A DNA stretch of 5,160 nucleotides from Archaeoglobales archaeon (GTDB lineage: Archaea; Halobacteriota; Archaeoglobi; Archaeoglobales; Archaeoglobaceae). The notes beneath the pieces are model-generated. The model searched no databases. It was not told the DNA's origin and saw only the letters and a list, made by a program, of their open reading frames with translations. The stretch is taken from assembly GCA_003662985.1 (NCBI GenBank), contig QMZD01000151.1:1-5160 (forward strand), read 5' to 3'. Both the position numbers and the translations under genes were made by a program. Below, piece after piece: positions 1-5,160 of the stretch (positions within the stretch are counted from its first letter, which is position 1; each line of letters begins with the position of its first letter).

Positions 1-10
1 ATCGAGAACT

Positions 11-502
11 ATGGTAGGAAAATACACAAGATTGCTTGGCGAGAGGCTGAAAGAAAAACTTGAAGGGAAAGACTACGAAGTCTTCTACGACCACGGAGAC
101 CAGAAGCACAGGATAGTAGCCTATTTCAATGACTACTCAAGGAAGAACCTCCTTTCCTTTGTCGATATTGCTATAACCAAGGGCGAGGAAGTTAAAGTAC
201 TATGCGAGATTGAAGAAACCTCCTCGAATCCAAAGAAAATTCTGGGAGATCTTGTATCAATCATGCTCGCCGAAAAAATCAGGTATGCCGGGCTTGAATA
301 TAGTATAAGCTCACCCCACGTTATTCTTGGCTTATATGCCAAAGAAAAAGGTGTCAAGCGTTATCAGACAGAAAACATTCTGAATAGATTTTATGAAAAT
401 TTTGCCCTGAACAGAGAAAAGATAAAGGTTATTTTTGCTGAGGATCTTGAATGGCTGATTCGTTCGGCTGAGGAAGCCATTTTAGCCGTCATAGAGATCT
501 AA
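11..502 (+). CDS. Small protein with possible PD-(D/E)XK-like nuclease core (start uncertain)
   Basis: I do not recognise a named family. The 163-residue product has an N-terminal helix rich in Lys and Glu (about 5-20), then strand-like segments. One ends in Asp52 (SFVDIAI) and the next carries Glu66 and Glu68 (VKVLCEIEET), followed by Asn-Pro-Lys-Lys-Ile-Leu-Gly-Asp (73-80) leading into a helix. Asp, a hairpin turn (KGEE), then Glu-x-Glu resembles the core of restriction-endonuclease-like folds, but the usual Lys of (D/E)xK is Glu68; Lys75 or Lys76 could substitute. No signal peptide or membrane segment is visible. A nuclease role is therefore a weak inference, and a catalytically dead relative is equally possible. 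The frame stays open to the left edge and no ribosome binding site is visible in bases 1-10, so the true start may lie outside. The TAA stop is at 500-502. Confidence 0.75.
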   Translation: MVGKYTRLLGERLKEKLEGKDYEVFYDHGDQKHRIVAYFNDYSRKNLLSFVDIAITKGEEVKVLCEIEETSSNPKKILGDLVSIMLAEKIRYAGLEYSISSPHVILGLYAKEKGVKRYQTENILNRFYENFALNREKIKVIFAEDLEWLIRSAEEAILAVIEI

Positions 503-519
503 GGTTTCTCCACCATCAT

Positions 520-550
520 CATTTCTTTCCACAAAACTTTTACTTTTCAT
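520..550 (+). terminator. Possible pyrimidine-rich transcription terminator
   Basis: Just after the first gene's stop the + strand becomes pyrimidine-rich, with ATTTCTTTCC and then CTTTTACTTTTC at 537-548. Archaeal transcription often ends at oligo-T runs without a hairpin, so this is a plausible end for the first gene's transcript. No stem-loop is seen. Confidence 0.35.
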
Positions 551-563
551 ATACACAACTTTA

Positions 564-617
564 TTGATTGATAATAGTTGATAGAAAAATTTAAGTATGA
601 ATAAAACAATCAACTAT
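564..617. promoter_or_regulatory. Candidate operator: TTGAT half-sites and 9-bp inverted repeat around the rmuC TATA box
   Basis: TTGAT occurs at 564-568, 568-572 and 578-582; the last two are 10 bases apart, about one helical turn. The inverted form ATCAA lies at 609-613. The third and fourth sites belong to a perfect 9-bp inverted repeat, ATAGTTGAT (574-582) and ATCAACTAT (609-617), with 26 bases between the arms. The TATA-like box lies between the arms and the right arm touches the ribosome binding site. This placement would suit a repressor, but no regulator is identified in the window and short AT-rich repeats can arise by chance. Confidence 0.35.
585..597 (+). promoter_or_regulatory. 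Archaeal TATA-type promoter of the rmuC operon
   Basis: AAAAATTTAAGTA is the best TATA-box candidate upstream of rmuC, preceded by purines (ATAG) that could serve as the TFB-responsive element. With the usual spacing of about 26 bases from the box centre, transcription would begin near 617-622. The leader would then be very short and would start in or next to the ribosome binding site. A second, weaker candidate (TCATATA near 547-553) would give a longer leader. Confidence 0.5.
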
Positions 618-624
618 AGGTGAT
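618..624 (+). promoter_or_regulatory. Ribosome binding site of rmuC
   Basis: AGGTGAT matches the GGAGGTGATC complement of the archaeal 16S rRNA 3' end and lies three bases before the ATG at 628. The frame has an upstream TGA stop at 598-600 and no other ATG before 628, so this site fixes the start. Confidence 0.75.
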
Positions 625-627
625 TGC

Positions 628-1653
628 ATGCTGGAAGTGATCCTGTTTGCCGTGGCGATAATCCTGATTCTCTTTCTGATACTCAGGCAGAGGGCTGTGG
701 AGAACAAGCTGCTTAATTTTCATGCAAGGATAGACGATTTCTCTCAAAGTATCCCATCAATGGTTGAAGGATCAATTTCAAAAACTTTCCAGAGTTCTGC
801 ACCGGTTTTCGAGAGTTTGTTTTCTTCGGCAATAACAAAGAACGCAGATCTCATAAAAGGAGCCTTTGCCACTTCGCTGAAGGAACTTGGAATTCAGGAG
901 GATCTGGGGAAGCTAAAAGAAGCCTCAAAGGATCTGAAAGGGATCTCTTCCGACTTGAAATCGATGTTCCAGATGAAGATGGAAAGGGCAAGGTTTGGGG
1001 AATTGCAGCTTGAAACCCTGCTGGAGGACATATTTCCGAGGAACAGATTGCTCTTCCAGCGGAACATCGGGGTCGGAACTCCAGATGCATGCATCCTCAT
1101 CGAGGACGGCAGATATCTCTGCATCGACTCAAAATTCCCACTGGAGAACTTCAGGAAATATAATGAAGCAGAGGATTCCGGAGAGAAAGAAAAATACTGG
1201 AAGGAGTTTTTGAAGGATGTAAGAAGGCATGCTGAATCGATCAAAGATAAGTACGTCGGGAAAGAGAATACAGCAGAGTTTGCGTTCATGTTCGTGCCCT
1301 CAGATGCTTTGTTCTACCAGATCGTATCGGAAGCTTCAGATGTAGCAGTTGAGGCTTCGAAAGCAGGAGTAATTCTTGCTTCGCCCTCGGTTCTTCCAGC
1401 CTACCTGAATCTGGTTTCAGCGAGGATAAGGGCTGAGGAGATCTCCGAGAAAGCTGAGGAAATTCAGCGGAAGATGAACACCTTTGGAAACTATCTGGAA
1501 GATCTGGGAGGTAAACTCGATACTCTATTCAGGCACATCAACAATGCAAGTAGCAATGTTCCAAAAGTTCAGCAGTCCTTCGGCAGCTTGAAAGCATACT
1601 ACTCAAGCGTTTGCAGGCTGGAGTTTGAGGAGGCTATGGAGGCAGCAGAATGA
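628..1653 (+). CDS. rmuC: RmuC-family membrane-anchored DNA recombination/nuclease protein
   Basis: A 341-residue RmuC-family protein. In bacteria RmuC limits inversion between short inverted repeats and is predicted to be a PD-(D/E)XK nuclease; what it does in archaea is not established. Residues 4-19 are almost wholly hydrophobic and followed by Arg20-Arg22, giving one N-terminal membrane anchor with a cytoplasmic body. Residues 22-120 are helical and partly coiled coil. The nuclease core follows: Glu127/Glu133 in a helix, then Gly-Thr-Pro-Asp153, then Ile-Asp167-Ser-Lys169-Phe-Pro-Leu, the DxK signature of the family. Further family motifs are FMFVPSDALF (220-229, with Asp where family members usually have Glu) and LASPSVLPAYL (250-260). 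The C-terminal helix (about 263-300) is again coiled-coil-like. It is shorter than bacterial RmuC proteins, mostly in the N-terminal coiled coil. Its TGA stop overlaps the next start by 4 bases, so the two genes are translationally coupled. Confidence 0.9.
   Translation: MLEVILFAVAIILILFLILRQRAVENKLLNFHARIDDFSQSIPSMVEGSISKTFQSSAPVFESLFSSAITKNADLIKGAFATSLKELGIQEDLGKLKEASKDLKGISSDLKSMFQMKMERARFGELQLETLLEDIFPRNRLLFQRNIGVGTPDACILIEDGRYLCIDSKFPLENFRKYNEAEDSGEKEKYWKEFLKDVRRHAESIKDKYVGKENTAEFAFMFVPSDALFYQIVSEASDVAVEASKAGVILASPSVLPAYLNLVSARIRAEEISEKAEEIQRKMNTFGNYLEDLGGKLDTLFRHINNASSNVPKVQQSFGSLKAYYSSVCRLEFEEAMEAAE
1638..1642 (+). promoter_or_regulatory. Ribosome binding site of the beta-CASP nuclease gene, inside rmuC
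   Basis: GGAGG lies within the last codons of rmuC, seven bases before the ATG at 1650. It supports that start and independent or re-initiating translation of the second cistron. Confidence 0.7.
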
Positions 1654-3191
1654 AAATAACTGTCTACGACGGAGCAACCACCATAGGAGGAAACAAGATA
1701 TACATTGAAGAGAAAGGTAAAGGAGTTTTCCTCGACTTTGGAATGAACTTCGCAAGGTACGGCAGATACTTCGCCGAGTTTCTTAATGAGAGAAGCGTTA
1801 GAGGAATACATGACCTAGTTCATCTCAATCTTATCCCCAAGCTCAACATCTATCGGAAAGATTTGATCCCCTCGGACCTTGATGTATCAGGCTTTCCAAA
1901 GCTGAATGTGGATGCTGTTTTGCTGAGCCACGCTCATCTCGATCATTGCGGGAATATATCCCTGCTCGATGCGAGAATTCCTGTTGTAGCCACTGCAATG
2001 TCCATCGCGATTCTAAAGGCTATGAGGGATACAGGCTCCTATGGTGTAGGATCTGAGATAGCATATTTTACGGTAAGGGAACCTTCTGATGATCCACGAG
2101 TCCTCAAATCTACGAAGAATAACGTTCCATACAGGGGAAGAGATTTCGTTTGTACCGACAACTTAAGCGATGTCCTTACCGAGTTTCTCTGCTACAGACC
2201 CGGGCAGGAAGGTAAGTATTCAAAAAAGCTTGAACCCGGGAATTTATGCTCGCTTGGAGAGGTAGATCTGCCTTTTGAGGTTGAAAGCTTTGAGGTTGAT
2301 CACTCCATCTATGGTGCAAGTGCCTACATCATTGACAATGTAGCTTATACTGGAGATATTAGGCTGCATGGTAAGTACAGTGAGAATTCAAAAAATTTCA
2401 TTAAAAAAGCAAAAAACGTCTCCATTCTGATCACAGAGGGGACGAGAGCAGGATATGGAGATGAAGAGGAAGAAGCCATCGTTTCCGAAGAAGAGGTCTT
2501 TAACAAATGCTTTGAAGCAGTGGAAGAGTCAAAAGGCTTGGTGATTGCAGACTTCAGCCCGAGAAACTTCGAAAGGCTTGAAACCTTCATAGAGATAGCA
2601 AAAAGAACTGGAAGAGAGCTTGTTATCACGGCAAAAGATGCATACATGCTGCATGCCATGGAATGCGTGGATGGAGTTTGCAGAGTGGAGGAGGTTAGGA
2701 TATACGGGGACCTCAAAGAGAAGAAAAGAAAGTGGGAGGAGCTGATACTGGAAGAGAGATGGAAAGAAAAGTATCTGGACACCTTTGAGATAAGGGACAA
2801 CCAGGAGAACTACATTCTCTGCTTCTCCTACTATGACATGAAACACTTGCTCGACATAAAGCCCGAGAGAGGGAGCTATATCTATTCCTCAACTGAGGCT
2901 TTCAGCGAGGAGCAGGAGTTCGACTTCCTAAGGCTTTACAACTGGCTTGAGGATTTCAATTTCAGAATCTATGGCTTTGAAATGGTTATCGATAGGGGAA
3001 AAGCAAAACCAAAATTCATTAAGGGCTATCATGCTTCTGGCCACGTTTCTTCTTCTGATTTAAGGTGGATGATCGAGAAAATAGATCCGGATGTCATAAT
3101 TCCTGTGCATACACATAGTCAAGAATGGTTTAAGAAGGAGTTTGAAAAAACAAGAATCTTGGGGAATGGTGAGACCTTTGAAATTAACTGA
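1650..3191 (+). CDS. Archaeal beta-CASP metallo-beta-lactamase nuclease, RNase J-like
   Basis: A 513-residue zinc-dependent hydrolase of the metallo-beta-lactamase superfamily, probably a cytoplasmic RNA (or DNA) nuclease. Visible motifs are Asp29 (VFLDFG), His94-x-His96-x-Asp98-His99 (SHAHLDHCGN), His218 (VDHSIYGAS) and Asp236 (YTGDIRL). The beta-CASP motifs follow: A at Glu263 (ITEGTR), B at His465 (HASGHVSS) and C at His487 (IIPVHTHS). The B-C spacing of 22 residues matches RNase J as I recall it. All metal ligands are intact, so it should be active. The cap domain spans about 290-440, with a very charged stretch at 354-376. About 119 residues separate His99 from His218, longer than in classical RNase J, implying an insertion around 125-205. 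The N-terminal pattern (YDGATTIGGNKIY, then GIHDLVHLNLIPKLNIYRKD) fits an archaeal RNase J-like subfamily that I recall from Thermococcales and Archaeoglobales. Its substrate is not deducible here. It is the second gene of the rmuC operon. Confidence 0.9.
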   Translation: MKITVYDGATTIGGNKIYIEEKGKGVFLDFGMNFARYGRYFAEFLNERSVRGIHDLVHLNLIPKLNIYRKDLIPSDLDVSGFPKLNVDAVLLSHAHLDHCGNISLLDARIPVVATAMSIAILKAMRDTGSYGVGSEIAYFTVREPSDDPRVLKSTKNNVPYRGRDFVCTDNLSDVLTEFLCYRPGQEGKYSKKLEPGNLCSLGEVDLPFEVESFEVDHSIYGASAYIIDNVAYTGDIRLHGKYSENSKNFIKKAKNVSILITEGTRAGYGDEEEEAIVSEEEVFNKCFEAVEESKGLVIADFSPRNFERLETFIEIAKRTGRELVITAKDAYMLHAMECVDGVCRVEEVRIYGDLKEKKRKWEELILEERWKEKYLDTFEIRDNQENYILCFSYYDMKHLLDIKPERGSYIYSSTEAFSEEQEFDFLRLYNWLEDFNFRIYGFEMVIDRGKAKPKFIKGYHASGHVSSSDLRWMIEKIDPDVIIPVHTHSQEWFKKEFEKTRILGNGETFEIN

Positions 3192-3302
3192 AGTATTATT
3201 TAAGAAGAACATGTTGAATTGTGAAGTGTGAAACCCTAAGATATGGGAACGGTATTAAAATGAATTCAATATTTAGGAGCATGAAAATAGTTGGTAAGTT
3301 AA
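3192..3302. other. AT-rich intergenic stretch with a small tandem repeat
   Basis: Between the beta-CASP gene and the right-hand gene there is no convincing gene on either strand. It holds a TATA-like TATTATTTAA near 3194-3203, an imperfect 7-bp tandem repeat (TGTGAAG at 3220-3226, TGTGAAA at 3227-3233), and two further promoter-like boxes described separately. No hairpin terminator or strong oligo-T run follows the stop at 3189-3191. Confidence 0.5.
3254..3276 (+). promoter_or_regulatory. Candidate promoter of the large right-hand gene
   Basis: Two TATA-like boxes lie here: ATTAAAAT at 3254-3261 and AATATTTA at 3269-3276. The second would put the transcription start near 3298-3302, giving a leader of 16-20 bases to the ATG at 3318, or a leaderless message from the ATG at 3303. 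Neither box is a perfect consensus. The call rests on position and on the gene's separation from the operon upstream. Confidence 0.35.
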
Positions 3303-3304
3303 AT

Positions 3305-3310
3305 GGGGGA
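3305..3310 (+). promoter_or_regulatory. Weak ribosome binding site favouring the start at 3318
   Basis: GGGGGA ends seven bases before the ATG at 3318, a suitable distance, although it is an imperfect Shine-Dalgarno sequence. It decides between two in-frame ATGs. The other, at 3303, directly follows a TAA at 3300-3302, lacks a purine-rich site, and would be used only on a leaderless message. Confidence 0.4.
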
Positions 3311-3317
3311 ATTAAGG

Positions 3318-5160
3318 ATGGGACTATCTGGAATCGTAGGTGTTTTAGCTTGGTCTAATAACAGATGGTCAGGATTTGATTGGGAGGGCTTTGAAAAAAG
3401 AGGCAGATACGGCTTTGAATATGTTAAACAGACGGGAACAGCTCATGAGTGGTGGAACTTTTACGATGATTTCGACGAAGAGTTTTATATTGGGCATATT
3501 GAAACAGGTGGTAAGAAGATAACAAAATTACAATCCGGCATAATTTTATTTATTTCGAGAAACATAAACGATGGGAAGTACTACTTCGTTGGATTCTATG
3601 GAAAAGGGAGTTACAAAGAAAAAGGATTTGAGACGAATAAAAAACTCGATGAGCTACTTCCAGACGAAGTAAAGAATTATTGGAATGAAAGACTTCTGAG
3701 AGGGGATCTACCTGATTGGATTCAAAAGTATATCAAGGAAGTCTTAAACAGAAAAGTGAGTTATAAAGGTATAATAAATGGGGAGAAAAAATTATCAGCT
3801 GTTTTTGATCCAGAGTGTTACGTCGAAATAATCCCGACGGATTTGGGAGCAAGACAGTTTGGTCAATGGTCGTTTATGTATATCGGCGACAAAAACAAAG
3901 AAAATATCCGCAAAATCTTGTTAAAATCTAGGCAAAAGCATGAAGAACTATTGGAGAGGGAAAATTTACCAGAATCCAGAAAACAGGAAATAAACACGAT
4001 AATTAAAAAAATAGCCCTGACACTAAAATCTTTTGACACCAATTTACTAAAAGAAGCACTAATAAAGTTAAAAGAAGAATATGGAGAATACTGGAAAAAG
4101 AATTCTGATAAAGTTCTAAAGGCATATCGTGAGTTCGCAGAGAGGGTTATAGAAGGAGAAGATCCCAAAGTGTTAGACTCCGAACTTCAAACTAAATACA
4201 GAGAAATGCTAAAACAGTATAAAGACATTGACAAACTATTCTGGTTTATATTCGGTGTAAAGGGAGTTCAGTACTTAGATAACGAGGATATCGAAAAATT
4301 CAGGAGATTCCTTAAAGAAATGAAAAGTGCAGTAGGTGAAGATGAAGCTTGGGACGTATTTGAAAGATACAAAAATGACATTAAGGGAATGAAAACGATT
4401 GCATTATCAACTTGGGCGTCAATACTTCACACAGACAAATTTATACCTCTTTGGTGGAAAAGAGATGACGGGGTAATAAATGAGCGCAATATTTCACTGC
4501 TGAATGAAGTAACACTTAAGCATGGTATCTCATTATTGGACGAAATAAGAAGTAAGAAAACACTGCCTCTTGATACATTTTACGAAATTTATCCAAAGCT
4601 TACAATGGAATTAAAATCGATTTCTAATGAGATTGGAATCGATAACCTGCTAGAAGTAGCATTTTACTTAAGCAAAGGCGAATACAGGAGACCACAAGTT
4701 TTTCTGATACAGGTAACAGGAAGCCCTGCAAAGCATAATATAGTAGAGTTTGAAGATCGAACTTATTCTGATGAGGTAATAAAATACAACTACTATCGGC
4801 ATGAAGGCAGTATTGAGGGAAAAGATTCTGATTTCAAAAAAGTGAATATTGGAGATTATATACTCGTTTATTGTGCCACTGATGTTAAAGAATGCCCCGG
4901 AAAGCTGAAATACGTTTATGAAGTGATAGGTAAAGAGAATTTACCCGAAAATGAATTGGATTATGCTATAAAATCTGGAAAAATAGCCCCAAAAGATGAA
5001 GTAGAGTTAAGAAAGATTCCGCGAATTCTTCGCTTGCGGCTTCTCCATACACTAAAAGGACTTGATCTTAAACGGATTCAGAAATTGGTAGATGAAGGTG
5101 TTTTATCCCCAAGTATGAAAAATTGTGGTACTATTGGCTTCAACATCAAAAAGGTTGAAT
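3318..5160 (+). CDS. Putative modified-DNA reader / McrB-like restriction protein, 3' end outside window
   Basis: Translation gives 614 codons with no stop, running off the right edge, so the gene is partial. Three regions are seen. (a) Residues 1-190: mixed strand/helix domain beginning GIVGVLAWSNNRW, with a Trp-rich stretch (HEWWNFYDDF, 43-52) and paired strands (GIILFIS, 74-80; YYFVGFYGKG, 88-97). I do not recognise it; the strand pattern could be a PUA-like reader. (b) Residues 195-450: mostly helical and charged, with TIALSTWASILHTDKFIPLW (360-379) as the most distinctive motif. (c) Residues 459-614: EVE/PUA-like domain with QVFLIQVTG (459-467), then GDYILVYCATD (512-522) and a strand ending YEVIGK (534-539), the usual 'GD.ilvY...' pattern. 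EVE-like domains read modified bases in DNA or RNA and precede the AAA+ GTPase in some archaeal McrB proteins. No Walker A motif is visible, so the motor is only predicted. Base composition is clearly more AT-rich than upstream genes, suggesting transfer. The start could instead be the ATG at 3303. Confidence 0.8.
   Translation, partial: MGLSGIVGVLAWSNNRWSGFDWEGFEKRGRYGFEYVKQTGTAHEWWNFYDDFDEEFYIGHIETGGKKITKLQSGIILFISRNINDGKYYFVGFYGKGSYKEKGFETNKKLDELLPDEVKNYWNERLLRGDLPDWIQKYIKEVLNRKVSYKGIINGEKKLSAVFDPECYVEIIPTDLGARQFGQWSFMYIGDKNKENIRKILLKSRQKHEELLERENLPESRKQEINTIIKKIALTLKSFDTNLLKEALIKLKEEYGEYWKKNSDKVLKAYREFAERVIEGEDPKVLDSELQTKYREMLKQYKDIDKLFWFIFGVKGVQYLDNEDIEKFRRFLKEMKSAVGEDEAWDVFERYKNDIKGMKTIALSTWASILHTDKFIPLWWKRDDGVINERNISLLNEVTLKHGISLLDEIRSKKTLPLDTFYEIYPKLTMELKSISNEIGIDNLLEVAFYLSKGEYRRPQVFLIQVTGSPAKHNIVEFEDRTYSDEVIKYNYYRHEGSIEGKDSDFKKVNIGDYILVYCATDVKECPGKLKYVYEVIGKENLPENELDYAIKSGKIAPKDEVELRKIPRILRLRLLHTLKGLDLKRIQKLVDEGVLSPSMKNCGTIGFNIKKVE

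Noticed and set aside
503..627. Possible small RNA or tRNA gene in the first intergenic region
   Set aside because: No cloverleaf or stable G+C-rich stem is visible; the content is explained by a pyrimidine-rich tract and promoter elements.
851..1289. Antisense frames and an alternative + frame within rmuC
   Set aside because: They overlap the nuclease core of rmuC, have no ribosome binding site of note, and their translations are low-complexity, without recognisable motifs.
2345..2846. Two long antisense open frames (2345-2800 and 2529-2846, minus strand)
   Set aside because: They lie wholly inside the beta-CASP gene, whose motifs prove the + frame. Their Ser/Phe-rich translations are typical of the reverse complement of Glu/Lys-rich coding sequence.
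3213..3234. Possible solitary CRISPR-like repeat (begins GTTGAA, ends GAAAC)
   Set aside because: It is only 22 bases, internally a 7-bp tandem repeat, occurs once, and there are no spacers or cas genes.
3281..3358. 25-codon + frame starting ATGAAAATAG, after AGGAG at 3275-3279
   Set aside because: The AGGAG is only one base from the ATG, too close for normal use. The frame is very short, has no recognisable features, and overlaps the start of the large gene out of frame. A leader peptide cannot be excluded but is unsupported.
3863..4168. Minus-strand open frame of 101 codons inside the right-hand gene
   Set aside because: It is Ser/Phe-rich and mirrors the Lys/Glu-rich helical region on the + strand, which is open for more than 600 codons.

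Overview
The window looks like chromosome of a thermophilic euryarchaeon, plausibly of the Archaeoglobales. This is inferred from the ribosome binding sites (AGGTGAT and GGAGG), AT-rich TATA-type promoters without bacterial -35/-10 boxes, proteins rich in Lys and Glu, mainly AGG/AGA arginine codons, and an archaeal-style RNase J-like protein. The genus is not proven by anything here. All genes read rightward.

Layout. (1) 11-502: small protein with a possible PD-(D/E)XK-like nuclease core; its true start may lie left of the window. (2) 503-627: non-coding, with a pyrimidine-rich possible terminator and then the rmuC promoter, where a cluster of TTGAT/ATCAA half-sites surrounds the TATA-like box. 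(3) 628-1653: membrane-anchored RmuC-family protein. (4) 1650-3191: beta-CASP/RNase J-like metallo-beta-lactamase nuclease, overlapping rmuC by 4 bases (ATGA) and so very probably co-transcribed. (5) 3192-3317: AT-rich non-coding stretch with candidate promoter boxes and a small tandem repeat. (6) 3318 to the right edge: a long frame, open for at least 614 codons. It has an unrecognised N-terminal domain, a long helical middle and a C-terminal EVE/PUA-like domain; it looks like the DNA-reading half of a modification-dependent restriction protein of the McrB kind. Any motor domain would lie past the window.

How they fit together. The rmuC/beta-CASP pair is a two-gene nucleic-acid-processing operon: a putative DNA nuclease tethered to the membrane and a metal-dependent nuclease. 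The large right-hand gene is visibly more AT-rich than its neighbours (hand-counted rows of 15-22 G+C per 60, against 26-32 in the operon), has its own likely promoter, and looks like acquired defence cargo next to ordinary genes. No RNA gene, CRISPR array, insertion sequence or att site was found.
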